Shown: in pieces, positions 1 to 8,374 of the stretch
Layout: each line of letters begins with the position of its first letter
Numbering within the stretch: position 1 is the stretch's first letter
Origin: Prevotella sp.
GTDB lineage: Bacteria; Bacteroidota; Bacteroidia; Bacteroidales; Bacteroidaceae
NCBI GenBank assembly: GCA_016287755.1
Contig: JAEEWT010000004.1
Location: 62,001 to 126,000, forward strand
DNA: 64,000 nucleotides
Direction of reading: 5' to 3'
Position numbers and translations under genes: made by a program
The notes under the pieces: model-generated
What the model was told of the DNA's origin: nothing
Seen by the model: the letters and a program-made list of their open reading frames with translations, nothing else
The model's database searches: none

Positions 1-167
1 CTGGCGGTGACCGTCGCTTTGTTCCCAGTATGGCACTGGCGGCTAAGGCCTTTGGTGCCACAGGCTACTTCTTTGAGGTGCATCCTGAACCAGACAAAGG
101 TTTAAGCGATGCAGCCAATATGTTGGAACTTAGCAAGTTGGAGCCGCTCATCAAGCAACTTCTTTAA
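1..167 (+). CDS. kdsA: 3-deoxy-8-phosphooctulonate synthase, C-terminal end (partial)
   Basis: The reading frame is open from the window edge (first full codon at base 3) to a TAA at 165-167, giving 54 C-terminal residues. They contain GDRRFVPSMALAAKAFGATG, then EVHPEPDKGLSDAANM and a KLEPLIK ending, which is the characteristic C-terminus of KDO-8-phosphate synthase. The enzyme condenses arabinose-5-phosphate with phosphoenolpyruvate in the cytoplasm to start KDO synthesis for the LPS core. The next gene, kdsD, makes its substrate, which supports the call. The N-terminal part lies outside the window. Confidence 0.9.
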   Translation, partial: GGDRRFVPSMALAAKAFGATGYFFEVHPEPDKGLSDAANMLELSKLEPLIKQLL

Positions 168-186
168 CCCTTATATTCGTGTGGTA

Positions 187-1134
187 ATGGACGTACGTAA
201 TATAGCTATTCAATGCTTCAAGGATGAGGCTGAGGCCGTGCTTGGTATGATTCCGCAGCTGGATGACGACTTCGACAAGGCTGTGGAACTGATGCTTCAC
301 TGCAAGGGAAAGATTGTGGTGACGGGTGTGGGCAAGAGCGGTCATGTGGGTGCAAAGATTGCAGCCACCCTGTCGAGTACTGGTACTCCTTCGTTCTTCG
401 TCAATCCCCTCGATGTGTTCCATGGCGACCTCGGTGTGATGGGGCATGACGATGTGGTGCTGGCCATCAGTAATAGCGGTCAGACCGATGAGCTGTTGCG
501 GTTCATTCCGATGGTGCTCCACATGGAGATTCCATTGATTGCCATTACGGGTAATCCCGACTCATTACTGGCCAAATACTCCACTGCCCAACTCATTACG
601 AAAGTAGAGAAAGAAGCCTGTCCGCTGAACCTCGCACCGACGAGCAGTACGACAGCCCAGTTGGTAATGGGTGATGCGCTGGCTATCGCCTTGATGCAGT
701 GTCGCAACTTCAAACCGCAGGACTTTGCCTTGTTCCATCCGGGTGGTGAACTGGGTAAACGACTCCTTACCACAGCACAGGATGTGATGCGTTCAGAGGA
801 TATGCCTATCATCCCGAAAGAGATGCATTTGGGCGAGGCCATCATACAGGTAAGTAAAGGAAAACTCGGTTTGGGTGTATCCTTGGAGGATAACAAGGTG
901 ATTGGTTTGATTACCGACGGTGATATCCGTCGTGCTATGGAGAACTGGCAGGCCGAGTTCTTCAACAAGACTGTGGCTGATATCATGACGCATGATCCGA
1001 AGTGCGTATTGCCCGACACGAAAATTTCAGACATCCAGAAAATCATGCATCGGTATAAGATCCATAGCGTTCTCGTGATCGATAAGGAACGACATCTGTT
1101 AGGTGTCGTGGATCATTATTCGTGTATGATATAA
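187..1134 (+). CDS. kdsD: Arabinose-5-phosphate isomerase (KpsF/KdsD family)
   Basis: A 315-residue protein that interconverts ribulose-5-phosphate and arabinose-5-phosphate, the first committed step towards KDO. The N-terminal SIS domain has the sugar-phosphate motif GVGKSGHVGAKIAATLSSTG near residues 47-66 and NPLDVFHGDLG just after it. Two CBS motifs fill the C-terminal third, beginning near DVMRSEDMPI and DIMTHDPKCV. The length matches the family (about 320-330). I chose the ATG at 187. An in-frame ATG at 109 would overlap kdsA by 59 bases and add 26 residues that look like kdsA read in another frame. It lies 19 bases after kdsA, presumably in one operon. Confidence 0.93.
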   Translation: MDVRNIAIQCFKDEAEAVLGMIPQLDDDFDKAVELMLHCKGKIVVTGVGKSGHVGAKIAATLSSTGTPSFFVNPLDVFHGDLGVMGHDDVVLAISNSGQTDELLRFIPMVLHMEIPLIAITGNPDSLLAKYSTAQLITKVEKEACPLNLAPTSSTTAQLVMGDALAIALMQCRNFKPQDFALFHPGGELGKRLLTTAQDVMRSEDMPIIPKEMHLGEAIIQVSKGKLGLGVSLEDNKVIGLITDGDIRRAMENWQAEFFNKTVADIMTHDPKCVLPDTKISDIQKIMHRYKIHSVLVIDKERHLLGVVDHYSCMI

Positions 1135-1146
1135 TATTTATAGATA

Positions 1147-2184
1147 ATGAAAATACTAGTAACAGGAGCCGCAGGCTTCATTGGTTCAAAGATAGCCTTT
1201 CTGCTGGCACAGCGAGGAGATGAGGTAGTAGGCATTGACAATATCAACGACTACTACGATGTGCGACTGAAATACGGTCGTCTGCATGAACTCGGTATTG
1301 CCATGGGCATGGATTCCGTGGAATGGCACAAGAAATATGTCAGTAGTACGTTCCCGCAGTTAAGGTTCTTCCGTATGGGCATTGAGGACAAGGAGTCGTT
1401 GGATGCGCTCTTTGCCAAGGAACAGTTCGATAAAGTCATCAACCTGGCAGCTCAGGCGGGTGTACGGTATTCCATCTCAAATCCCTATGCCTACCTTACC
1501 AGTAACCTGACAGGCTTCCTGAACATCATCGAGTGCTGTCGTCATTACCCTGTCAAGCACCTCCTTTTCGCCTCCTCCAGTTCGGTCTATGGGCTGAACA
1601 CCAAAGCCCCGTTCTCTGAGGACGACAAGGTGGACAATCCCGTCAGTCTCTATGCCGCCAGTAAGAAAGCCAACGAGCTGATGGCCCATAGCTATAGTAA
1701 GTTGTATGGCATTCCTGCCACCGGACTCCGTTACTTCACGGTCTATGGACCATGGGGGCGTCCCGACATGGCTCCAATGCTTTTTGCCAGTGCCATCAGT
1801 CAGGGTAAGCCGATACAGGTATTCAACAATGGCGACATGATTCGTGACTTTACCTATATCGACGACATTGCCTTCGGTTCCATCCAATGTCTTGACAAGC
1901 CCCCTGTGGCAGCAGACTGTCCGAACAACGTGCCTTTCCGTGTATATAACATCGGTTGTTCACATCCCGTAAAACTAATGGATTTCATCCGCGAGATTGA
2001 GCAGGCAGTAGGGAAGGAGGCCGAAAAGATCATGAAGCCCATGCAGCCCGGCGATGTGTATATGACCAATGCCGACACCACCAAGTTGGAGACCGAGATC
2101 GGTTACAAACCCAAAGTCACCCTCCATGAAGGAATCACGAACTTCATCGCTTGGTATCAGTCGGATAAGAACCCGATTAAATAA
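1147..2184 (+). CDS. NAD-dependent epimerase, UDP-glucuronate 4-epimerase type
   Basis: A 345-residue extended short-chain dehydrogenase. The Rossmann motif GAAGFIGS sits at residues 7-14 and the catalytic Tyr169/Lys173 pair lies in SLYAASKKAN, preceded by FASSSSVYG. The conserved TVYGPWGRPDMAP and the C-terminal GDVYMTNADTTKL resemble CapI/LpsL-type UDP-glucuronate 4-epimerases, which make UDP-galacturonate for capsule or LPS. That substrate is inferred from the family; a UDP-glucose-type epimerase is possible. It follows kdsD by 12 bases and precedes gmd by 117 bases of repeat-rich spacer. Confidence 0.85.
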   Translation: MKILVTGAAGFIGSKIAFLLAQRGDEVVGIDNINDYYDVRLKYGRLHELGIAMGMDSVEWHKKYVSSTFPQLRFFRMGIEDKESLDALFAKEQFDKVINLAAQAGVRYSISNPYAYLTSNLTGFLNIIECCRHYPVKHLLFASSSSVYGLNTKAPFSEDDKVDNPVSLYAASKKANELMAHSYSKLYGIPATGLRYFTVYGPWGRPDMAPMLFASAISQGKPIQVFNNGDMIRDFTYIDDIAFGSIQCLDKPPVAADCPNNVPFRVYNIGCSHPVKLMDFIREIEQAVGKEAEKIMKPMQPGDVYMTNADTTKLETEIGYKPKVTLHEGITNFIAWYQSDKNPIK

Positions 2185-2187
2185 TCG

Positions 2188-2270
2188 AGGAAGGACGAAG
2201 GAGGAAGGAGGAAGGAGAAATGCTCAGAGATACTGCATCTTAGTACTATTCTCTTGCTTCTTGCTTCTCA
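2188..2270. repeat. Low-complexity intergenic repeat tract
   Basis: The spacer before gmd carries a short purine-rich tandem tract (GGAAGGA units) followed by CTTGCTTCTTGCTTCT. The second motif recurs near 36925-36950 and, on the other strand, as the AAGAAGCAAGAGGC tract at 59684-59811, so it belongs to a dispersed family of simple intergenic repeats in this genome. No reading frame or promoter is obvious in it. Confidence 0.7.
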
Positions 2271-2301
2271 CCTCTATAAGCGAAGCGATTCTATATAAAA
2301 T

Positions 2302-3417
2302 ATGAAAAAAATAGCATTAATCACCGGTATCACCGGTCAGGACGGCTCCTATCTGGCTGAATTCCTGATCGAGAAAGGCTACGAGGTGCACGGACTCCTC
2401 CGCCGCAGTTCGTCATTCAACACAGGACGCATTGAGCATTTGTATTTGGATGAGTGGGTGCGTGACATGAAGAAGGCCCGTCTGGTGAATCTCCATTGGT
2501 CGGATATGACCGACTCATCATCACTGATCCGTATCATCGGTAAGGTGCGCCCTACCGAGATATACAACCTCGCGGCCCAGAGTCATGTGAAGGTGAGCTT
2601 CGATGTACCTGAATACACGGCTGAAACGGATGCTGTGGGTGTGCTCCGACTCCTAGAAGCCGTGCGTATCTGTGGCATGGAAAAGGAGTGCCGTATCTAT
2701 CAGGCCTCCACATCCGAGTTGTATGGTAAGGTACAGGAAGTGCCGCAGAAGGAGACGACACCTTTCTATCCCCGCAGTCCGTATGGTGTGGCCAAGCTCT
2801 ATGGTTTCTGGATCATGAAGAACTACCGCGAGAGCTATGGTATGTACTGCTGCAATGGCATCCTGTTCAACCATGAGAGTGAGCGCAGGGGTGAGACGTT
2901 CGTTACCCGTAAGATCACGCTGGCGGCAGCACGTATTGCCCAGGGCTATCAGGACAAGTTGTATTTAGGAAACCTGAATGCGTTGCGCGACTGGGGTTAT
3001 GCCAAGGACTATATCGAGTGCATGTGGCTGATCTTGCAGCAGCAGGAGCCCGACGACTATGTCATCGCCACGGGCGAGTACCATTCCGTCCGTGAATTCG
3101 CCACCTTAGCCTTCCACCATGTAGGTATAGAACTCGAGTGGAAAGGCGAAGGACTTAACGAAGTTGGTGTCATCAAAAGTATCGACAATAAATTATCAAT
3201 TATCAATTATCAATTGTCAATTGGAGACATCCTCGTAGAGGTGGATCCAAAGTATTTCCGTCCCGCAGAAGTGGAACAGCTGCTGGGTGATCCCACCAAG
3301 GCCAAGGAACAACTTGGTTGGAACCCCCGCAAAACCCCCTTCGAACAGCTCGTCAAGATCATGGTCGATCACGACATGCGCTTCGTCCGCAAGCTGTATC
3401 TGAAGTCACAAGTTTAA
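2302..3417 (+). CDS. gmd: GDP-mannose 4,6-dehydratase with an in-frame repeat insertion
   Basis: A 371-residue enzyme that converts GDP-mannose to GDP-4-keto-6-deoxymannose, the precursor of GDP-fucose. Seen directly are the cofactor motif GITGQDGSY near residues 9-17, catalytic YGVAK at 161-165, the substrate segment [15 protein letters not shown], and the C-terminal [20 protein letters not shown]. Residues about 292-308 read [16 protein letters not shown]. They are encoded by a simple repeat (3190-3223) of a type otherwise found between genes and replace a short loop in the usual enzyme. The frame stays open and the catalytic residues are intact, so the enzyme may still work. Fcl, encoded downstream, performs the next step. 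Confidence 0.95.
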   Translation: MKKIALITGITGQDGSYLAEFLIEKGYEVHGLLRRSSSFNTGRIEHLYLDEWVRDMKKARLVNLHWSDMTDSSSLIRIIGKVRPTEIYNLAAQSHVKVSFDVPEYTAETDAVGVLRLLEAVRICGMEKECRIYQASTSELYGKVQEVPQKETTPFYPRSPYGVAKLYGFWIMKNYRESYGMYCCNGILFNHESERRGETFVTRKITLAAARIAQGYQDKLYLGNLNALRDWGYAKDYIECMWLILQQQEPDDYVIATGEYHSVREFATLAFHHVGIELEWKGEGLNEVGVIKSIDNKLSIINYQLSIGDILVEVDPKYFRPAEVEQLLGDPTKAKEQLGWNPRKTPFEQLVKIMVDHDMRFVRKLYLKSQV

Positions 3418-3424
3418 TTATTAC

Positions 3425-3463
3425 AGCGGAATAAACGGAAAATAAACGGAAAAACGGAAAAGA
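3425..3463. repeat. CGGAA-type repeat upstream of the first GxxExxY gene
   Basis: The spacer holds four CGGAA units separated by TAAA- or AAAA-like spacers and ends four bases before the GxxExxY start codon. The complementary TTCCG units form the 89-base tandem array just after that gene, so the gene lies between inverted repeats of one sequence family. Confidence 0.65.
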
Positions 3464-3467
3464 GATA

Positions 3468-3860
3468 ATGGCATTGTTATATCCTGTTGAGTCATATGCT
3501 ATTCGAGGTGCCATCTTCGAGGTACATAAACAAAAAGGAACAGGTTTCCTTGAAAAAGTATACCAAGAATGTTTGGAACGTGAATTCATTCAGCGCGGTA
3601 TCCCTTACGAAAGAGAAAAACGTATCAAGATAGATTACAAAGGAGTTGAATTGCAACAAGAATACATTGCCGATTTTGTATGCTATGATAAGATTATCGT
3701 GGAGTGCAAGGCCGTGAAGGAACTGATAGATGTATATCGTGCCCAAGTTATCAATTATCTTCGTGCCACTAATTTGCGTTTAGGTTTCTTGGTTAACTTC
3801 TCCGAGTATTTCATTACGCCAGAACGTATCGTTAATTTCAATTGGGAGCCCAATATATAG
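3468..3860 (+). CDS. GxxExxY family protein, first copy
   Basis: A 130-residue protein of the GxxExxY family. The naming motif GFLEKVY spans residues 26-32. A PD-(D/E)xK-like pattern follows (Asp69 in IADF, then Glu79 and Lys81 in VECKAV), suggesting a restriction-endonuclease-like fold. The function of the family is not established; nuclease activity is inference. It sits between gmd and fcl, interrupting a biosynthetic pair, with CGGAA repeats before it and an 89-base tandem array after it. A second copy lies at 15889-16260. The two proteins share most of the central region, including the stretch IPYEREK. Confidence 0.85.
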   Translation: MALLYPVESYAIRGAIFEVHKQKGTGFLEKVYQECLEREFIQRGIPYEREKRIKIDYKGVELQQEYIADFVCYDKIIVECKAVKELIDVYRAQVINYLRATNLRLGFLVNFSEYFITPERIVNFNWEPNI

Positions 3861-3888
3861 TACATTATCAGATGTGTATGAACGTTTT

Positions 3889-4105
3889 TTTTCCGTTATT
3901 CCGTTATGTTTCCGTCTCTTCCGTTATGGCAGTTAAATCGCGTGTTGATAATGAAAGTTGAATAATATAAATAGTGTGTTTCCGTTATTCCGTTATATTT
4001 CCGTTTCTTCCGTTATGGCAGTTAAATCGTGTGTTGATAATGAAAGTTGAATAATATAAATAGTGTATTTCCGTTATTCCGTTATATTTCCGTTTCTTCC
4101 GTTAT
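3889..4105. repeat. 89-base tandem repeat, about 2.4 copies
   Basis: Units begin with TTCCGTTATTCCGTTAT at 3891, 3980 and 4069, a strict 89-base period. The second half of the unit (GGCAGTTAAATCG onwards to AATAGTGT) is almost unchanged between the first two units; the third is cut short after the TTCCG-rich part. The array fills the gap between the GxxExxY gene and fcl. No coding frame is evident. Confidence 0.9.
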
Positions 4106-4120
4106 AAATAATAAAAGTAT

Positions 4121-5323
4121 ATGTTAGGAAAAGAAAACAAGATATATGTGGCGGGCCACAAAGGCCTGGTGGGCTCGGCCATCTGGAACAACCTGTTGTC
4201 ACGCGGCTATACAAACCTGGTGGGCCGTAGTCACAAGGAGTTGGACCTCACCGATCAAGTGGCGGTGAGAAAGTTCTTCGATGAGGAGCAGCCCGATGCA
4301 GTTGTCCTGGCTGCGGCCTTCGTGGGCGGTATCATGGCCAACTCACTCTACCGCGCCGACTTCATCATGATGAACATGAAGATTCAGTGCAATGTCATCA
4401 GTGAAGCCTACGCCCATGGCGTCAAGAAACTCCTGTTCCTGGGCAGCACCTGCATCTACCCCAAGCTTGCGCCGCAGCCGATGAAAGAAGATGCGCTGCT
4501 TACCTCACCCCTGGAATACACCAACGAGGAATACGCCATTGCCAAGATTGCCGGACTGAAGATGTGCGAGAGCTATAACCTGCAGTATGGCACCAACTAT
4601 ATCGCCGTGATGCCCACCAATTTGTATGGTCCCAACGATAACTTCCATCTGGAGAATTCCCATGTGTTGCCCGCCATGATGCGCAAGATCTATTTGGCTA
4701 AACTCATCCACGATAACGATTGGGAATCCATTATCAAAGATCTTAACAAACGCCCCCTTGAAAACTCAATCCTCTGCGAAAAATTGTCAACTGTCAATTG
4801 TCAATTGTCAACTTGTCAAAAGATCCTTGATGTTTTGGCCAAATATGGGATTTTTGACAATAAAGTCGTTTTGTGGGGGTCAGGCAATCCTCTCCGTGAG
4901 TTCCTCTGGAGCGAAGACATGGCAGATGCCTGCGTTCATCTGTTACTGAATGTGAATTTTTCTGACATTATTGGCATTGAAAAATACTCGTCAGTGTTCT
5001 ACGGAACCAGCACAAAAGGAATCGTTGACCGTAACGCCAGTGAGGGTAGGGGAGGCGCCATTCCGTCCTTGGGCGAGATCCGCAACTGTCATATCAATGT
5101 GGGTACAGGTAAAGAAATCTCCATCCGTGCGTTAGCTGAACTCGTTTCCCATACCGTAGGTTTCGATGGAACCATTGAATTTGACGCTTCAAAACCCGAT
5201 GGTACACCCCGAAAACTCACCGATGTTTCCAAACTCCATTCCTTGGGCTGGCATCATCAGGTAGAGATCGAAGAAGGTGTCCAGCGCCTATTTGATTGGT
5301 ATCGCACCTCTCTCGAATTATAG
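4121..5323 (+). CDS. fcl: GDP-L-fucose synthase with two inserted segments
   Basis: A 400-residue epimerase/reductase that turns GDP-4-keto-6-deoxymannose into GDP-L-fucose. Recognisable parts are the N-terminal [10 protein letters not shown], the catalytic [33 protein letters not shown] and the conserved ending [16 protein letters not shown]...LHSLGWHH. Family members are usually about 310-360 residues. The excess lies in two places. Residues about 220-233 ([12 protein letters not shown]) are encoded by an intergenic-type repeat at 4780-4820. Residues about 285-318 ([19 protein letters not shown] and following) fall before [10 protein letters not shown]. Both lie outside the catalytic core. 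It follows gmd functionally and ends the precursor group. Confidence 0.93.
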   Translation: MLGKENKIYVAGHKGLVGSAIWNNLLSRGYTNLVGRSHKELDLTDQVAVRKFFDEEQPDAVVLAAAFVGGIMANSLYRADFIMMNMKIQCNVISEAYAHGVKKLLFLGSTCIYPKLAPQPMKEDALLTSPLEYTNEEYAIAKIAGLKMCESYNLQYGTNYIAVMPTNLYGPNDNFHLENSHVLPAMMRKIYLAKLIHDNDWESIIKDLNKRPLENSILCEKLSTVNCQLSTCQKILDVLAKYGIFDNKVVLWGSGNPLREFLWSEDMADACVHLLLNVNFSDIIGIEKYSSVFYGTSTKGIVDRNASEGRGGAIPSLGEIRNCHINVGTGKEISIRALAELVSHTVGFDGTIEFDASKPDGTPRKLTDVSKLHSLGWHHQVEIEEGVQRLFDWYRTSLEL

Positions 5324-5360
5324 ATTTATTAAGATTTGCGTGTTTTTTTGCCTGTTTTTA

Positions 5361-5392
5361 TTTGTATATCTCAATCTTTTGTGTTACTTTTG
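5361..5392 (+). promoter_or_regulatory. Bacteroidetes-type promoter of the export operon
   Basis: TTTG at 5361-5364 and TACTTTTG at 5385-5392 are separated by 20 bases, matching the Bacteroidetes -33/-7 consensus. Transcription would start near 5399 and leave a leader of about 400 bases before the Wza-like gene. It therefore probably drives the export genes independently of the upstream sugar-nucleotide genes. Confidence 0.75.
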
Positions 5393-5806
5393 CACAGATT
5401 TTAGGACGTAGCAGAAGAGACGTAAACCGATGATATATCAAATCATATTGATTACCAACATGATAGAAGGAAAAGCAAATCAAGAGACGATGCTTAGACA
5501 TAAAGTCTAAGACGTTTCAACGGATGCCTTTCCTTTGTTGTTTTTTGCTACAACCTGAAACTTTCATAGACAGGTTCTCCTGTCAAGAGTCGGATGACAG
5601 TCTGCGGGCTTCATGCCCCGAAGCGGATGCGTTGTTTGGGATTCTAAGTGTAACGGCATGTAATACATGACGATACAATACTTTTCACTCTTCTGTTCTA
5701 CCCCTTCCCTTCCGCATCCATGTCTTGACTCACAAACTGAATACAGATCATCCGTGTTATCCGTGTTATCCGTGTTCAAGAAAAACAGAAACTAGTTTTT
5801 GATCAT
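5393..5806 (+). promoter_or_regulatory. Long structured leader before the export gene
   Basis: About 410 bases between the promoter and the Wza-like start codon contain no convincing gene. Visible hairpins are CTTAGAC/GTCTAAG near 5490-5510, GACAGG/CCTGTC at 5569-5584 and GGGC/GCCC near 5606-5620. AAGGAAA near 5467 can pair with TTTCCTT near 5530, which is followed by a T-rich run. That arrangement could act as an attenuator, as capsule operons of Bacteroidales are often controlled by transcript elongation; this is inference. The last 35 bases before the gene hold three to four ATCCGTGTT units of the REP-like repeat family (5748-5776). Confidence 0.5.
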
Positions 5807-8263
5807 ATGAAAAAATTATTGTTATTCGCTTGTCTTATCTGTTTGTTTTCAGTAGAACTGAATGCACAGGCAGTGATGTCCGACACCCAAGTGGCACAGT
5901 TCATCCAGCGTGAGGCCCGCTCAGGCACCTCCCGTTCACAGATTGTCATCAAACTGATGCAGCGCGGTGTGAATATGGATCAGATCCAGCGTGTCCGTAA
6001 CCAACTCGAGGAGCAGCTCCAGAAAAGGGATGCTGGTACAAGATCCAATGTCCGCTCCATCGATTTTGATGCGGACAATGTCAACGCAAGTGGTGATTAC
6101 CAGGAGGTGGTTGATGCCAAGGTGGGTACTGCCACTGAGATTGAAGATAGTCCCACGGAAATAGAAGACCGTGTGGAAGACGATGTGAAAACGTCCAGCG
6201 TGGCGAATGAAGAGACGTTTGGAAAGCGGATCTTCGGTCACGACATCTTTAACCGCCGTCTGCTCTCCTTCGAGCCGAATATGAACATTGCCACCCCTTC
6301 ACGCTATGTCTTAGGTCCTGGCGATGTGGTGGTTGTGGATATCTATGGGGCTTCTCAGAAAACCATGCACCTGACCATCTCTCCAGAAGGTGACATCACT
6401 GTTCCGGGTTATGGTCCGATACAGGTCAGCGGTTTGAGCGTGGAATCTGCCAATGCCAGGATCCGTTCCACATTAGGCTCCCGATATAGCAGTTCCAATA
6501 TTAAGATGTCAGTAGGTAAAACCCGTACCATCATGGTAAACGTGATGGGTGCGGTAAGTGCCCCAGGAACCTATCATCTGTCATCTTTTGCCACCGTATT
6601 CCATGCCTTGTATAGAGCGGGTGGTGTTACCAATCAAGGTACACTTCGAAACATCAAGGTGATTCGTCAGGGACGTGTTATCACTGTGGTGGATGTCTAT
6701 GAGTTTATCCTGAATGGCAGACTGGCAGGTAACGTCATGTTGCAAGATGATGACGTTATCCAAGTGGGCATGTACGACTGCATTGTGGGTATCACGGGTA
6801 ATGTCAAGCGCCCGATGTTCTACGAGATGCGCAAGAACGAAACCGTATCAACCTTGCTGAAATATGCTGGCGGCTTCACAGGCGATGCCTATACCAAGTC
6901 GGTTAGGGTACAGCGTTCTACAGGTGAGCGCCATTCAGTCCACAATGTGGAAGAGTTTGACATGTCGGTATTCAAGTTGGAAGACGGCGATAACGTTACT
7001 GTTGATGGCATTCTCGACCGTTACGAAAACGTGGTGGAGATCAAAGGTGCCGTATTCCGTCCCGGACAGTTCCATCTCGGAGAGGATGTGTTCAGTGTTC
7101 GTAGCTTGGTGGAGCATGCCGAAGGCCTCACGGAAGATGCTTTCCCCGAACATGCCATTATCCATCGCTTGAAGCCAGACAGAACCATGGAAGTGATTTC
7201 CGTGGATGTGGCGGGAATTATGTCTGAAGCCATCCCTGATGTTCCATTGAAGAACGAAGATGTGCTGTTCATTCCTACCAATACGGAAAATATCAAAGAG
7301 CGCACGCTGACGATTACAGGTATGGTAATGTCTCCGGGAACCTACGAGTATGCCGATAATATTACCATCGAGGACCTGATTGTTATGGCAGGTGGTCTTC
7401 GCGACCAGGCTTCGTTGGCCCGTGTGGATGTGTCCAGACGAATCCTTGATCCGATGGCTACAGAAAAGACCAACCAGATAGCTGAGTCGTTCTCCTTCGA
7501 TATCAAGGACGGATTGGTGATCAATCACGACCGTCAGTTCTATCTCCAGCCCTACGATGTGGTGCATGTCCGCAGGAGCCCTGCCTTCCATGCAGCACGT
7601 ACAATTACGGTTGTTGGTGAAGTGAACTACGAAGGTGATTTTACTTTGGAAAACAAGTCATTACGTCTGAGCGATGCCATCAAGATGGCAGGAGGCGCCA
7701 CCGATGCTGCCTATCTGCGTGGTGCACGTTTGATCCGCAAGATGAACGACGAGGAACGTGTTCGTATGCGTGCCACCCGAGAGGCTATCCGTGAACTGTT
7801 GGTTGACAGGAACGACTCATTAGCTTGGAAGCGTATGGATTTGGACAATTCTTATCCTGTAGGTATTGAATTGGACGAGGCCATCAATAATCCTGGTTCC
7901 GACAAAGATGTGCTCTTACGTGAGGGCGACCGCATCTATGTTCCTGAATACAACGGCTCTGTCAAGGTTTCTGGCGATGTCATGTTCCCCAATACCATCT
8001 TCTACGAGAAAGGACAAAATGCCAAGTTCTATGTCAAGCAAGCTGGCGGTTTTGGAAACCGTGCCAAAAAGTCTAAAATGTTCATCGTCTATCAGAACGG
8101 AACAGTGGGTATAGCCAAGAAGGGCGCCATGCCTGAACCAGGTTGTGAGATTGTGGTGCCAAGTAAGAGACACAGGGAGCCGTTCAGTATCCGTGACCTG
8201 ACCAGTGTAACCACTCCGCTCACCACTATCGCGATGTTAATCGTTGCCCTCTCAAAATTGTAA
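5807..8263 (+). CDS. Wza-like polysaccharide export protein with SLBB domains
   Basis: An 818-residue outer-membrane export protein. A signal peptide ends near AQA (residues 20-22). A helical region follows, then the polysaccharide-export domain (about residues 160-240, YVLGPGDVVVVDIYG and GDITVPGYGPIQV) and a series of SLBB repeats marked by PGTYHLSS, RPGQFHLGED, SPGTYEYADN and EGDFTLENKSL. A hydrophobic C-terminal segment (TPLTTIAMLIVALSKL) ends the protein. The large multi-SLBB form is typical of Bacteroidetes. It would form the channel for the polymer, working with the Wzz-like protein that follows after 111 bases. Confidence 0.92.
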   Translation: MKKLLLFACLICLFSVELNAQAVMSDTQVAQFIQREARSGTSRSQIVIKLMQRGVNMDQIQRVRNQLEEQLQKRDAGTRSNVRSIDFDADNVNASGDYQEVVDAKVGTATEIEDSPTEIEDRVEDDVKTSSVANEETFGKRIFGHDIFNRRLLSFEPNMNIATPSRYVLGPGDVVVVDIYGASQKTMHLTISPEGDITVPGYGPIQVSGLSVESANARIRSTLGSRYSSSNIKMSVGKTRTIMVNVMGAVSAPGTYHLSSFATVFHALYRAGGVTNQGTLRNIKVIRQGRVITVVDVYEFILNGRLAGNVMLQDDDVIQVGMYDCIVGITGNVKRPMFYEMRKNETVSTLLKYAGGFTGDAYTKSVRVQRSTGERHSVHNVEEFDMSVFKLEDGDNVTVDGILDRYENVVEIKGAVFRPGQFHLGEDVFSVRSLVEHAEGLTEDAFPEHAIIHRLKPDRTMEVISVDVAGIMSEAIPDVPLKNEDVLFIPTNTENIKERTLTITGMVMSPGTYEYADNITIEDLIVMAGGLRDQASLARVDVSRRILDPMATEKTNQIAESFSFDIKDGLVINHDRQFYLQPYDVVHVRRSPAFHAARTITVVGEVNYEGDFTLENKSLRLSDAIKMAGGATDAAYLRGARLIRKMNDEERVRMRATREAIRELLVDRNDSLAWKRMDLDNSYPVGIELDEAINNPGSDKDVLLREGDRIYVPEYNGSVKVSGDVMFPNTIFYEKGQNAKFYVKQAGGFGNRAKKSKMFIVYQNGTVGIAKKGAMPEPGCEIVVPSKRHREPFSIRDLTSVTTPLTTIAMLIVALSKL

Positions 8264-8270
8264 TTTTTCA

Positions 8271-8328
8271 ACTTTTGGAGCAGCGAGAGCCAACGTGCTC
8301 GCATGTTAGGCCGAGTCGTGACAAAAGT
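8271..8328 (+). ncRNA. 58-base conserved hairpin element, copy A
   Basis: This 58-base sequence recurs with the same length at 50469-50526. The ends pair (ACTTTTG with CAAAAGT) and an inner stem-loop is centred near 8300. Compared with copy B, one outer pair and three inner pairs change in a compensating way, while GGAGCAGCGAG and CCGAGTCGTGA are unchanged. That is the signature of a conserved structure. Whether it acts as RNA or as a mobile DNA hairpin is unknown. It lies between the Wza-like and Wzz-like genes. Confidence 0.65.
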
Positions 8329-8374
8329 CAAAGTAGTTAATTCTTTAATTCTTCAACTCTTCTATCTTAGAAAT

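Noticed and set aside
8303..8374. Earlier start for the Wzz-like protein
   Set aside because: The added residues are encoded by the 58-base hairpin element and a simple repeat, and the protein has a typical start at 8375.
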